64,000 nt of DNA, from contig NZ_JBEPKD010000004.1 of assembly GCF_040544555.1 (NCBI RefSeq), positions 1 through 64,000 of the forward strand. Reading direction: 5' to 3'. The notes below the pieces were generated by a model. The model had not been told where the DNA came from and did no database searches. It saw only the letters and a list, made by a program, of their open reading frames with translations. This document shows positions 33,423 through 41,865 of this stretch, piece after piece; positions within the stretch are counted from its first letter, which is position 1, and each line of letters opens with the position of its first letter. Origin of the DNA: Halalkalibacter oceani (GTDB taxonomy: Bacteria; Bacillota; Bacilli; Bacillales; Bacillaceae_D). The position numbers were made by a program, and so were the translations under genes.

Positions 33423-33476
33423 TAACTCCCTCCTCTTTAATCATTACCTACCTTCAAAACCCGCGACTAGGTCTGA

Positions 33477-33487
33477 TGGTCTAACCA
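33477..33487. promoter_or_regulatory. FadR-type operator of the importer operon
   Basis: TGGTCTAACCA matches the FadR-subfamily GntR consensus TNGTNNNACNA at every defined position and extends to the 13-bp palindrome ATGGTCTAACCAT. It lies 55 bp upstream of the 283-residue gene and recurs at 36485-36495. Confidence 0.75.
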
Positions 33488-33548
33488 TTTTGACAACAAA
33501 AAATATTCTGAATAATTTGATACTAACTCTAGTAACTTTGCCACAAAC

Positions 33549-34253
33549 TCAATTCTTTCCATCGAGCATTTTAATGATTTCAATACTATAGTCGAGATTT
33601 TGTTCGAGAGCTTTCTTTGCTTTTTCACCATCCCCTTCCATAATTGCCTCGAGAATGCTGGCATGCTGCTTATACAATTCCTCTGAAACTTCTGGAAAAG
33701 AATACATCTTCAGACCGTTCGATTGGAGATTCCTTGTAACAATATCAGAAACGACAAACGATATTTCAGATAAGGTCTTATTATATGCAGCATTGGACAT
33801 CGCCTTATGAAAATCTAAATCAGCATTTATCTGCTCCTCAAGATTTCTGGACTTCATTTTCTCTAAAGCAAATTGCATATGATCTATATCACTTTGCTTT
33901 CTCCTCTCGGAAGCAAGCATCGCAACCCCGCCTTCTAAGATTTTTCTGCTTTCCAACAATTCGAGCGATGTCTCTGTTGGAACAAATAGAAACGGATACA
34001 GATTTGTAATTAGCTTCGTAACTTGAGGATTTCTTAACGTTGTTCCCTCCCCCGGCTTAGATTGAATGACATCAAAGAATTCGAGTACTCGTAAGGCCTC
34101 TCTAACAGAGGTTCTGCTTACCTGAAGGACCTCTGACATCTCTCTTTCCGGTAACAGTTTGTCTCCCGGTTGTAAATTTCTTTGCACAATATCATCTTTG
34201 ATTCTTAATAAGACCTCTTCAAATTTCCTATTCGTTTTAGATATTGGTTTCAT
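33549..34253 (-). CDS. FadR-subfamily GntR regulator with FCD domain
   Basis: A 234-residue regulator: winged helix with LLPEREMSEVLQVSRTSVREALRVLEFFDV (residues 33-62, here in parts), then an all-helical FCD domain with the metal-binding Asp/His pattern (DLDFHKAMSNAAYN and a later KQHASILEAIMEGD). FCD regulators usually bind carboxylates or related metabolites. It lies between the dihydropyrimidinase and the importer operon; its probable sites are the two identical operators at 33477 and 36485. The end of the gene is 126 bp from the next start. Confidence 0.9.
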   Translation of the reverse strand: MKPISKTNRKFEEVLLRIKDDIVQRNLQPGDKLLPEREMSEVLQVSRTSVREALRVLEFFDVIQSKPGEGTTLRNPQVTKLITNLYPFLFVPTETSLELLESRKILEGGVAMLASERRKQSDIDHMQFALEKMKSRNLEEQINADLDFHKAMSNAAYNKTLSEISFVVSDIVTRNLQSNGLKMYSFPEVSEELYKQHASILEAIMEGDGEKAKKALEQNLDYSIEIIKMLDGKN

Positions 34254-34284
34254 AATATCTCCCTAATGTCGAAAGTAATTACTT

Positions 34285-35667
34285 TTATCCATTTGACGGC
34301 TTTCTATATATGAATTTCCCTCGTCCCTCTTCACCAATATAGCTGCCCTTCTCTGATACGACTTCTCCGCGTGATAGAACATATTCAATCGAGCAATTTA
34401 CCTCTTTTCCTTCAAATGCATTATAATCGACATTCTGAACTTGGGAAGCTTGCGAGATAATTCTTGGTGCATCTGGATTGAGAATGACAATATCAGCATC
34501 AGCGTTCACTTTTATTGTTCCTTTTTTTGGGTACATTCCAAATAGTTTAGCTGGGTTCGTACTTGTAATTTCCGCAAATGTGTTTAAAGCCATTTTCTTT
34601 TCCAACACGCCATGGTGAAAGACGATGCTATATTGATCTTCTATGACCGGTACGCCATTTGGAATCCTGGCAAAATTTATCTCTCCTAAACGTTTCTTTT
34701 GTTCATACTGAAATGGGCTATGGTCAGAACCAATCGTTGACAGAGTCCCTTCTGATAATCCCTGCCAAAGCTTTTCCTGGTTCCATTTTTCTCTGAGTGG
34801 TGGAGAGCAGACATATTTTCCCCCTTCCTGCCCTGGCCTTTTTAAGTCTGTTATATCTAAAGCTAAATATTGGGGGCACGTCTCTCCATGAATCCTGCTT
34901 CCTCTTTTCTTAGCTTTTCTGATCTCTTCCAATGCTAATGAGCAACTAACATGAACAATATATAAAGGAGCATCTACCAGTTCGGCAATTGTTATAGCCC
35001 TATGCGTTGCCTCCGCTTCCAATTCCGGTGGCCTGCTCAAACTGTGATATACAGGGTCTACTAGCCCTTTATCAATATGCTCTTGAACCAACCGATCAAT
35101 CACATCGCCATTTTCTGCATGAACACATGTGATAAAGCCTAGGCGAGCTGCCTCTTTTAAAATGTCGTACATCGTTCCATCATCTACCATAAAGACATTC
35201 TTATAGGCCATAAATAGCTTAATTGAACTTACTCCCTCATTAAGAAGTTTCGGCAAGTCGTTTAGCATTTCTTCATTGTAATCATTAATAATGACATGAA
35301 AACCGTAATCGACATTACAAGGTTTGGCTCTTTCCTTCCACTCCATTAAGTCTTCAAGTAGCGTTTGCTCCGGCCCACGGTTAGTAAAGTTAATAATTGA
35401 CGTAATCCCTCCTACTGCCGCAGCTTTAGACCCGGTGATAAAATCATCTGCTGTTTTCATATCTGCAAAGTTCCAATCGAGATGAGTGTGTACATCAATC
35501 CCTCCAGGCAGAACATAGCAACCGTCAGCATCTATTCGCTTGTCAATATCAACATTTCTATCGAGGTCCGCCCCTATCTCTTTGATCGTTTCTCCCTCTA
35601 TTAGAATATCTGCTTTTTGTACGCCGTCCTCCATTACAACGGTCCCGTTTTGAATCAATGTAACCAT
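34285..35667 (-). CDS. Dihydropyrimidinase / hydantoinase
   Basis: A 460-residue cyclic amidohydrolase. Metal ligands are visible as His60 and His62 (GGIDVHTHLDW), the carbamylated Lys150 (SSIKLFMAYKN), His in CVHAENG, His in IVHVSCS and Asp in IGSDHSPF. Length and spacing fit D-hydantoinase / dihydropyrimidinase, which opens 5,6-dihydropyrimidines or hydantoins to N-carbamoyl amino acids. No beta-ureidopropionase or N-carbamoylase is in view. It lies between the YitT-like and GntR genes, in one direction. Confidence 0.9.
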   Translation of the reverse strand: MVTLIQNGTVVMEDGVQKADILIEGETIKEIGADLDRNVDIDKRIDADGCYVLPGGIDVHTHLDWNFADMKTADDFITGSKAAAVGGITSIINFTNRGPEQTLLEDLMEWKERAKPCNVDYGFHVIINDYNEEMLNDLPKLLNEGVSSIKLFMAYKNVFMVDDGTMYDILKEAARLGFITCVHAENGDVIDRLVQEHIDKGLVDPVYHSLSRPPELEAEATHRAITIAELVDAPLYIVHVSCSLALEEIRKAKKRGSRIHGETCPQYLALDITDLKRPGQEGGKYVCSPPLREKWNQEKLWQGLSEGTLSTIGSDHSPFQYEQKKRLGEINFARIPNGVPVIEDQYSIVFHHGVLEKKMALNTFAEITSTNPAKLFGMYPKKGTIKVNADADIVILNPDAPRIISQASQVQNVDYNAFEGKEVNCSIEYVLSRGEVVSEKGSYIGEEGRGKFIYRKPSNG

Positions 35668-35743
35668 GATGCTCCCCCTTTACAATTTTTCTCGCTCAAA
35701 TTGCTGACCAGCATGAACATCTCGCCGATCGGCCCCAGCCTCA

Positions 35744-35800
35744 TTACTTCATGTCCTTTTTCCAGAAAAGTAATCCCGGCTTTAAAAACAGTGCTTTCAT
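35744..35800 (-). other. Possible 18-codon ORF in the 35668-35819 gap
   Basis: GGAGGAG stands 8 bases before an ATG that opens an 18-codon frame ending TAA (MKALFLKPGLLFWKKDMK). In another frame the same stretch and its continuation also read protein-like (KAGITFLEKGHEVMRLG). This may be a leader peptide, or the residue of a decayed gene between the YitT-like gene and the dihydropyrimidinase. Confidence 0.3.
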
Positions 35801-35819
35801 GTTTCCCACTCCTCCAATT

Positions 35820-36407
35820 TTATCTGGCAATGACTTTTGATTTTTTTATCTGAGGAACATTCCCAGCTAAGAAATCAATAACTACTATGCCCATAAAGCT
35901 AAAAAACGCAAGAATAATGGAAAAAAACGTATTTGTGATTCCTATAACAAAAAGGCTTAAAGGAAAAACGAGAGAATCAATCATGAAGGTCGTTAAGCCG
36001 AACGATAGACCGAACTTCATATTCAGCATTTTCCCGGACAATGATCCACCACCTAAACTGGAGTCTGTCAATCCGAGCACCCCCAGCCCCGCCCCTATAA
36101 TAAGTCCTCCCAATAAACTACCTGCCCAAACATTGTCCACTCCTAAACTGAAAGATAGAGGTTCTAGAAATCCCAACATGATTGAGCACAAAATCATACT
36201 AAGAATTGATTGATTAAAGAGTGGCTTGCTTATCCGCCATGCAAGGATAAATAAAGGGACGTTTAAGAGGAAGTAAGAAACCCCAATATCATAATTAAAC
36301 CAATAATAAAGCAAATTGCTGAGTCCCACGATACCACCTGGTGATATCTCATTTGGAAGCGCAAAAATAATATTCCCTACTACAAAAAGGAAAACTCCCA
36401 AAAACAT
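35820..36407 (-). CDS. YitT-like membrane protein, short form
   Basis: A protein of at least 195 residues with five or six hydrophobic helices. FALPNEISPGGIVGLSNLL and FLLNVPLFILAWR match the membrane half of YitT-family proteins; the C-terminal soluble DUF2179 domain is absent. The ATG at 36407 has no ribosome-binding site, while GAGGAG sits 8 bases before an in-frame CTG at 36428, which may be the true start. It opens the operon containing the dihydropyrimidinase and GntR genes and follows the operator at 36485. Transport of a metabolite is possible but unproven. Confidence 0.78.
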   Translation of the reverse strand: MFLGVFLFVVGNIIFALPNEISPGGIVGLSNLLYYWFNYDIGVSYFLLNVPLFILAWRISKPLFNQSILSMILCSIMLGFLEPLSFSLGVDNVWAGSLLGGLIIGAGLGVLGLTDSSLGGGSLSGKMLNMKFGLSFGLTTFMIDSLVFPLSLFVIGITNTFFSIILAFFSFMGIVVIDFLAGNVPQIKKSKVIAR

Positions 36408-36484
36408 CAAAATGACTCTTTTTATCAGCTCTTCATCTCCTCATCTAAAACTAAATTAAATTTATCCCGCAAAAGATTGTCTAA

Positions 36485-36495
36485 TGGTCTAACCA
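36485..36495. promoter_or_regulatory. FadR-type operator of the YitT-dihydropyrimidinase-GntR operon
   Basis: TGGTCTAACCA, identical to the site at 33477-33487 and a full match to TNGTNNNACNA. It lies 57-78 bp upstream of the YitT-like start, so the regulator probably controls its own operon and the importer operon together. Confidence 0.75.
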
Positions 36496-36616
36496 ATGTA
36501 AACACATATTATCAGATAAATCTGAATAGAAATAAGAATCTGTTTCATTATCTAACATTCTTTTTAAATATGGGTTTTCAGTAGAAGTGACGTTTATCCG
36601 GGAGGAATCATCAAAG

Positions 36617-36662
36617 AAGGCCCGGGGCAAAAGGTTGAATTCCTCCTTTTCCCTCGGGCCTT
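36617..36662 (-). terminator. Terminator of the 36672-37145 gene
   Basis: AAGGCCCGGGG pairs with CCTCGGGCCTT around an inner AAAAGG/CCTTTT stem. It follows the stop codon of the minus-strand gene closely. The T run on that side is weak (TTCTTTG). Confidence 0.6.
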
Positions 36663-36671
36663 AAAGCACTG

Positions 36672-37145
36672 TCACTTCTCCACCACATCGATAAAATCAG
36701 CACGCTGCTTTATAAAGTAACCTTCCAGCATCTGCTCCAGCTTCCCGCCAAGTCGGCCATATTCCTCATCGGCTTTTTCAATTAGCCTGTAAAACGGATC
36801 TTCTTCGCTTTCATCATGTTCGAGCGCTTGATACAAGCTCCATAATTTTTGCCCATATGCTTTTTCAATTCGCGCACAGTCATGAGCGCCAATCTTCTCA
36901 AGCGCGGCTATCAGCTCCTGAAAATAATGCTCACTTCCTACCGCTTCAATCATATCCTCTGCCGCTGAAAGGAAGCCTTCATGGCCGCCGCTTTCCATCC
37001 CGGAGTAGTAGTGAAACAGATTGAACGCTTCATTGACTGCCTCACTTTCTGTCGGATACTCATATTCCACAAGCGCTGCAATCACCGCGTTCCAGATTTC
37101 TTCAGGCTGCCTTACTTCCTTTTTGTTTACTTTCGGCTTCTTCAT
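36672..37145 (-). CDS. DUF4375 / DMP19-like protein
   Basis: A 157-residue acidic soluble protein. WNAVIAALVEYEYPTESEAVNEAFNLFHYY (in parts), MESGGHEGFLS and the helical ARIEKAYG region resemble the DMP19/DUF4375 family, which includes the DNA-mimic protein DMP19; the match is by eye. The start at 37145 follows AGGAGCG and removes 19 residues from the longest frame. It is a single gene divergent from Uma2. Its low pI and Glu richness fit a DNA-mimic-like surface, but function is unknown. Confidence 0.6.
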   Translation of the reverse strand: MKKPKVNKKEVRQPEEIWNAVIAALVEYEYPTESEAVNEAFNLFHYYSGMESGGHEGFLSAAEDMIEAVGSEHYFQELIAALEKIGAHDCARIEKAYGQKLWSLYQALEHDESEEDPFYRLIEKADEEYGRLGGKLEQMLEGYFIKQRADFIDVVEK

Positions 37146-37333
37146 CCACCCACGCTCCTGTTCTTGATAAATCCTGCTTCCATCATACCTCACACAAGCC
37201 AACTATCGCACGAAAATACCGGTAATCCGCTTTTCATCCGGTTTAGCATTATTATATAATGACAGCAACTGGAGTACTTTCATCAGAATAGCTTCGCGGG
37301 GCAAATGATCGAAAAATAAGGAGGACTAAGGAG

Positions 37334-37933
37334 ATGACAAAGAAAAAACCTCAGCCGGTGCGTATTAAAGAAAACAATTGGACAATTGACGAGTATTACC
37401 GCTTGCCTGAAGATGGAAACCAGTATGAAATCATTAATGGTGTCCTGGAAATGAAGCCTTCTCCAAGCACGACCCATCAGCGTATCAGTCACAAGCTTGA
37501 GCGAACACTGACAGACTCATGCGAATCAGAGTACATTATCTTCGATGCCCCAATAGACGTCGTTCTCTCTGAAAAAGAGACAAGGCAGCCGGACATTTTA
37601 CTGATCCACAGAAGTCGTGAACATATTATTGAAGAACATGCTATCGTCGGACCGCCCGATCTGGTCATTGAAATCATCTCACCGAGCACAGCGAAACAGG
37701 ACCGGACCGAAAAGCTGGAATCGTATGCCCGCTTCGGCGTAGCTGAATACTGGATTGCCGATCATGCCAACCTGACAATTGAACAATATGGCTTACGTAA
37801 AGAAGAAAGTCGCTACCAGCTGCTGAACTTTTTTGCGCAGGACGATACTGTTTTTTCTGAACGAATTGCTTGTGCCTCATTCGTCGTAAAAGACGTGCTG
37901 ACGATCAAAAAATCGCGCGGCGGCTCTTCTTAG
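37334..37933 (+). CDS. Uma2-family (DUF820) putative nuclease
   Basis: A 199-residue protein with the Uma2 pattern: YYRLPEDGNQYEIINGVLEM, the PSPSTTHQRIS turn, QPDILLI, PPDLVIEIISPSTAKQDR and EYWIADH. The Asp, Glu and Lys of the PD-(D/E)XK-like core are present (PDILLI, EIIS, K after DRTE). Uma2 proteins are common in some Bacillaceae, and their biological role is unknown. AAGGAG precedes the ATG. Confidence 0.85.
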   Translation: MTKKKPQPVRIKENNWTIDEYYRLPEDGNQYEIINGVLEMKPSPSTTHQRISHKLERTLTDSCESEYIIFDAPIDVVLSEKETRQPDILLIHRSREHIIEEHAIVGPPDLVIEIISPSTAKQDRTEKLESYARFGVAEYWIADHANLTIEQYGLRKEESRYQLLNFFAQDDTVFSERIACASFVVKDVLTIKKSRGGSS

Positions 37934-37982
37934 AAGCAGCAGGCGGCGCTCTTCCCTCAGCTACTTTTACAACAGAAAGACA

Positions 37983-38007
37983 GGCGGGCCGAATCGAACA
38001 GCCCGCC
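37983..38007. terminator. Bidirectional hairpin between convergent genes
   Basis: GGCGGGC pairs with GCCCGCC around an 11-base loop (CGAATCGAACA). It lies between the convergent Uma2 and tautomerase genes. A nearly identical hairpin, with loop AATTGAACA, occurs at 57286-57306. Confidence 0.65.
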
Positions 38008-38025
38008 CGGATACTCCTTTTTATG

Positions 38026-38229
38026 CTATTGACCTTTTGCTCGACGAACCGTTACGGTTTCGCCGGCGATCCCCCAATTATCCGTTTCAACTTCATCAAT
38101 CGTCACAACTGTCGTATTCGGATTTTTTCCTAAAACATCGACGAGCAATTGCGTCGCTCCGCGGATCAACTCCGCTTTTTTCTCTTGTGTTACATCTTCC
38201 TTCGTAATTTTAATGTTTATATATGGCAT
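38026..38229 (-). CDS. 4-oxalocrotonate-tautomerase-family protein
   Basis: A 67-residue tautomerase-fold protein starting MPYINIKI, so that Pro1 becomes the catalytic N-terminal base after Met removal. GATQLLVDVLGKNPNTTVVTIDEV follows the family closely. The start at 38229 overlaps the end of the MFS gene by 20 bp and follows GGGG, so the two are translationally coupled. The substrate is unknown. Confidence 0.88.
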   Translation of the reverse strand: MPYINIKITKEDVTQEKKAELIRGATQLLVDVLGKNPNTTVVTIDEVETDNWGIAGETVTVRRAKGQ

Positions 38230-39415
38230 GCAAATGTCCCCTTTCATTATGAGTAGTTGCCTGATCGTATCGAATTCCGCCGACAAGCAGGAGCGCACCG
38301 AGGAAGACAGCGCTCGCAGCTCCGATTAAAGCTGAATGATAACTCCCCGTGTATGAGGAAAGGATGCCGGCAAGTGTCGGACCGATCATCTGGCCTCCGG
38401 CATAAACCGCCGTTAAATAGCCAATGACGCGATTGCTGTTTGTCAGACTTATTTGCCTCGCTAATGTCGTTGCCAATGTCGTAATGCCGATAAACGTCGC
38501 GCCAAACAGGCAGGCGCTGATGAGTAGACTGACTTGCGACAAGGAAAAGACAGGCAGGGCAATTCCCACGGATTGGAGAACCATCGCCATCATCAATGCC
38601 TTGCTATAGCCCGTTTTTTTCGCGAGCATCGACCAGATGATGCAGGATGGCACCGCCGCTAAACCGACAACCGTCCAGACAACTGTCGCGTCACCATTAA
38701 AGGCCGGCGTATTGGCGGCAATCGCGACAATGAACGTTCCTGTTACGATATAGCCGAGTCCTTCCAACCCATAGGAGGCAATTAACCATGGCAGCCACTT
38801 ACGGGGTGGCGCGGGCGCGGCGCTGATTTGCTGTTCCCTTTTCGTCGCGGGGCCCGGTGAATCTTTGAGCCACAGCCAAATGAAAAGCGCGAGAAGAACG
38901 CTGACAGCCGCCAGTCCAATCCAGACTCCCTGCCAATCAAACAGATGATGCAAGCCGGGAATAAATAAGGTAGAGAAAAAGATTCCAAGCCCGACTCCTG
39001 AATAGAACAGACCCGACCAGCTCGTTCTCCCCGTTGCTGCCAGCTTATCGAGCACGATGCTTGAAGCAAGCACAAAAATCAACGCGCTCGCCACTCCGGA
39101 AGCAAGCCGTAGCAGCAGCATCAGAAAATAGGAAGTGGTCAGCCCCATACTGAGCGTCGTCACAATGCTGACAACCAGGCCGGACCTGACATAGAAGGTT
39201 TTTCTTTTGGCCAAAGGAAGCACTCCTGCTAAACAGGCTCCGATTAAATAGCCGGCGTAATTGCTTGAAGCAAGATAGCCGGCGTCTGCATCCGTAAAGA
39301 AAAGCGCCTGTTGCATCAAGGGAAGAAGCGGGGTATAAGCAAATCTCCCAATTCCCATCGCAACAATTAAGGCAAAAATGCCTCCTGTCAAAAGGAGCAA
39401 AGGATGCTTCGTCAC
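38210..39415 (-). CDS. MFS transporter, YbfB/YjiJ type
   Basis: A 401-residue transporter with twelve hydrophobic helices. GIGRFAYTPLLPLMQ near the N-terminus and SSNYAGYLIGA match the YbfB/YjiJ-type MFS group. It is divergent from the LysR gene at 39529 and co-transcribed with a tautomerase-family gene, an arrangement suggesting LysR control of export or uptake of a small aromatic or acid. The substrate is not known. Confidence 0.85.
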   Translation of the reverse strand: MTKHPLLLLTGGIFALIVAMGIGRFAYTPLLPLMQQALFFTDADAGYLASSNYAGYLIGACLAGVLPLAKRKTFYVRSGLVVSIVTTLSMGLTTSYFLMLLLRLASGVASALIFVLASSIVLDKLAATGRTSWSGLFYSGVGLGIFFSTLFIPGLHHLFDWQGVWIGLAAVSVLLALFIWLWLKDSPGPATKREQQISAAPAPPRKWLPWLIASYGLEGLGYIVTGTFIVAIAANTPAFNGDATVVWTVVGLAAVPSCIIWSMLAKKTGYSKALMMAMVLQSVGIALPVFSLSQVSLLISACLFGATFIGITTLATTLARQISLTNSNRVIGYLTAVYAGGQMIGPTLAGILSSYTGSYHSALIGAASAVFLGALLLVGGIRYDQATTHNERGHLHAIYKH

Positions 39416-39528
39416 TCTTTCACCTCCGTTCTTTTTTATCTTACCTGTTTTCTGCTATATGGTATAATACGTAAAATATATATTCCGCTATCTGTATTTT
39501 ATATATCAATAGGAAAGGTGGGATTCCA

Positions 39529-40392
39529 ATCGATTTTCAGGCATTACGATTTTTTCAGGCTGTTGCCAGATTAGGCAGTATTTCCAGGGCGGCAAATGAG
39601 CTCAACTACGCACAATCAAATCTCACCGCCAAAATCCGCCAATTGGAAGCGACCTTGCAAACGACGCTTTTTTATCGCCATAACCGCGGTACGACCTTAA
39701 CAGAAAAAGGAAAATTACTCCTTTCCTATACAGATGAACTGTTTCAGCTTTTAGAAGAAATGGAAAGCGTCATGAGGGATGATCAAACGCCACAAGGCTC
39801 TTTAACGATCGGTTCGATGGAAACGACGGCCGCGGCCCGCTTGCCAGCGTTGCTTTCAACCTTTCACCGCCAGCATCCTGCTGTTGATCTGACCTTAAAA
39901 ACCGGACCGACCGAACAGAGCATTCAAGGCGTGCTTCACTATGAGCTTGACGGCGCATTTGTTGCCGGGCCCGTCGAGCATCCCGATCTCGCCTGCGAAA
40001 CGGTGATTGAAGAGGAGCTTGTGCTTCTCACTGATACGCACCATCAGCCTCTCTCTTCTTTACGAGATATCGAAAACCGAACCATTCTCGTCTTTCGCAA
40101 CGGCTGTTCATACCGGGCCCGCTTCGAGGACTGGCTGCGCTATGAAGGGGTGATTCCGGAAAAGATGATGGAACTTGGCACACTCGACGGGATTATTGGC
40201 TGCGTCTCAGCCGGGCTCGGGGTCAGCCTGCTTCCGCGCAGCGTCGTCGAAAAGCATAGCGAAGCAACTCAATTGGTGCTGCACCCTATTCCACGACAAT
40301 TCGGCAAGGTCAACACGCTCTTCATTTACCGCAAAGATCAGCATCTGTCCGCTTCCTTGCGCGAATTTATGAACCTCTCTCTCATGCTCTAA
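39529..40392 (+). CDS. LysR-family regulator with a non-AUG start
   Basis: The frame encodes a complete LysR protein (about 287 residues), including DFQALRFFQAVARLGSISRA and NELNYAQSNLTAKIRQLE before the first ATG at 39643. No ATG, GTG or TTG occurs in frame between the stop at 39472 and the helix-turn-helix. GGAAAGGTGGG ends 6 bases before ATC at 39529, where the protein would read M-D-F-Q; ATT at 39523 is closer. Either a rare ATC/ATT start is used or the gene has lost its start codon. It is a relative of the LysR gene at 5622 and divergent from the MFS gene. Confidence 0.78.
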   Translation: MDFQALRFFQAVARLGSISRAANELNYAQSNLTAKIRQLEATLQTTLFYRHNRGTTLTEKGKLLLSYTDELFQLLEEMESVMRDDQTPQGSLTIGSMETTAAARLPALLSTFHRQHPAVDLTLKTGPTEQSIQGVLHYELDGAFVAGPVEHPDLACETVIEEELVLLTDTHHQPLSSLRDIENRTILVFRNGCSYRARFEDWLRYEGVIPEKMMELGTLDGIIGCVSAGLGVSLLPRSVVEKHSEATQLVLHPIPRQFGKVNTLFIYRKDQHLSASLREFMNLSLML

Positions 40393-40404
40393 GTTGGGGA
40401 TAGA

Positions 40405-40453
40405 AATCCAGGCTGCTAAAAAGTGAAGGTTCACTTTTTTAGCAGCCTGGATT
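40405..40453. terminator. Long palindromic terminator between LysR and fosB
   Basis: AATCCAGGCTGCTAAAAAGT followed by GAA pairs over about 23 bp with the downstream TTCACTTTTTTAGCAGCCTGG side. It lies between convergent genes. Its core (GCTGCTAAAAAGTGAA) resembles the palindromes at 48725-48757 and 53698-53735, so it may be a repeat-family member reused as a terminator. Confidence 0.75.
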
Positions 40454-40469
40454 TTGTCCTACATCGTAT

Positions 40470-40892
40470 TCAATCAAAAAATTCCATATGCGGTTTATCC
40501 TGTCTGTAGTATGCAAGGCGATCCTGTAATGTCCCTGTATGAAATTCAAATTTATGACCATCCGGATCGGTGAAATATAGCGAGCGCTTGTCTCTTTCAT
40601 CCCGCAGGCGCCCCGGCAAAATCGTCACATTGAGCTTTACCAGCTTTTTGTATAAAGAATCAATCTCTGCTTCATCGACTGTAAAAGCAATATGGGTGTA
40701 CGATTTGTTTATTTCATTGCGCGGAATATCTTTTTCAACATTTAAAGCAAGCCACATCCCGTTCAAATCAAAATAGGCGGTGCTTCTCCCCTTGACCAGT
40801 AATTTCGCCTCAAAGACATTTTTATAAAACTCAATCGACTTTTCTAAATCAGACACAGAAAACAAAAGATGATTGATTCCTTTGATCGACAT
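40470..40892 (-). CDS. fosB: Metallothiol transferase FosB
   Basis: A 140-residue member of the vicinal-oxygen-chelate superfamily that adds bacillithiol (or cysteine) to fosfomycin and opens its epoxide. The sequence is close to Bacillus FosB throughout: GINHLLFSVSDLEKSIEFYK, SYTHIAFTVDE, FTDPDGHKFEFHTGTLQDRL. Metal ligands are His8, His67 and Glu116. It is a cytoplasmic homodimer in the family. It starts 4 bp after the stop of the BASS-type transporter gene, forming an operon. Confidence 0.95.
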   Translation of the reverse strand: MSIKGINHLLFSVSDLEKSIEFYKNVFEAKLLVKGRSTAYFDLNGMWLALNVEKDIPRNEINKSYTHIAFTVDEAEIDSLYKKLVKLNVTILPGRLRDERDKRSLYFTDPDGHKFEFHTGTLQDRLAYYRQDKPHMEFFD

Positions 40893-40896
40893 CCTC

Positions 40897-41865
40897 TCAC
40901 CTCAGAAAATCATTTTCTACTTCGTTTTTCCTTCGCGATAACAAAAGCTGCGCCACGAAAGCGAGAACGGGCAGCTCGAGCAACGGCCCAATTACGAGCG
41001 TTAAGGCGATTAACGGTTCATCGGGAAACGCCGTCATCGCAATCGCCAGTGCAATTGGGGAATTTCTCGCTAATGTTGTTAGGCTTAAGCTTGCCCGGTC
41101 TTTATAGGAGAACTTCATCAGCTGACCGACCTTTTGACTAATGATGAAGTTTACGAGAAAGAAGCAGAAAAGCGGAAGGATCATGTACCATAAGACATCG
41201 AGGTTCGCCAGCAGCACCCTTCCCTGCGAAGCAAACATCGCCGCAATCGCCAGGCAGAGAAACACGATTGGCAGCGTGCTGACCCTTGCTAACAGCTGAT
41301 CTGCCAGTTGACGCTTCTGCCTTAGAAAAGCTTTTGTGCATAACGCTAAACCAAATGGAATGACTAACACGATAGTGACACTTTCGACGAAAAGCGAAAG
41401 CTCAATGACACCGGTCGCGCCTCCGAACACGAGCAAATAGACCGGCAGCAAAATAACCTGCACAATTAAATTTAAAGGAAGGATCGCTGTCGAAAGCGCC
41501 ACATTTCCTTTCGCGATTCCGGTAAAAATTAAGTACCAGTCCGTGCACGGCGTCACCATCAGCATCATAAAGCCGATAAAGATCGCCGGGTGATCAGCCA
41601 GAAATACGAACGCCAAAGCGGCGGCGAACAGCGGTGTCCATACAAAATTAATCAATAATGCCGTTATAGTAAACGTGACGTTTTTACCTGATTTCGTGAT
41701 ATCCCTGAACGGAATTTGCAAGAAAGTCACATAGAGCATCACTACCAGCAACGGCATAATTACCAGCTCGGCATGAGCGCTGATCGATTCGAATTGGCCG
41801 AGGCTCAATCCAATGAGGACCGCCGCCAAAATTAGCACCGAGTACCACTTTTCAATGAGGCTCAT
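40897..41865 (-). CDS. BASS/ACR3-like carrier (arsenic-resistance-protein type)
   Basis: A 322-residue protein with about ten hydrophobic helices. MVTPCTDWYLIFTGIAKGN is the conserved bile-acid:sodium-symporter-fold signature as found in proteins annotated as arsenic resistance carriers. A classic ACR3 has a catalytic Cys in a similar place, here in TPCTDW. No ars regulator or reductase is nearby. It is co-transcribed with fosB, so it might export a toxic compound or the fosfomycin adduct; that is inference. Confidence 0.8.
   Translation of the reverse strand: MSLIEKWYSVLILAAVLIGLSLGQFESISAHAELVIMPLLVVMLYVTFLQIPFRDITKSGKNVTFTITALLINFVWTPLFAAALAFVFLADHPAIFIGFMMLMVTPCTDWYLIFTGIAKGNVALSTAILPLNLIVQVILLPVYLLVFGGATGVIELSLFVESVTIVLVIPFGLALCTKAFLRQKRQLADQLLARVSTLPIVFLCLAIAAMFASQGRVLLANLDVLWYMILPLFCFFLVNFIISQKVGQLMKFSYKDRASLSLTTLARNSPIALAIAMTAFPDEPLIALTLVIGPLLELPVLAFVAQLLLSRRKNEVENDFLR

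Noticed and set aside
33467..33664. 65-codon minus-strand frame near the end of the GntR gene.
   Set aside because: Alternate frame of the GntR gene, containing the FadR-type operator; not protein-like.
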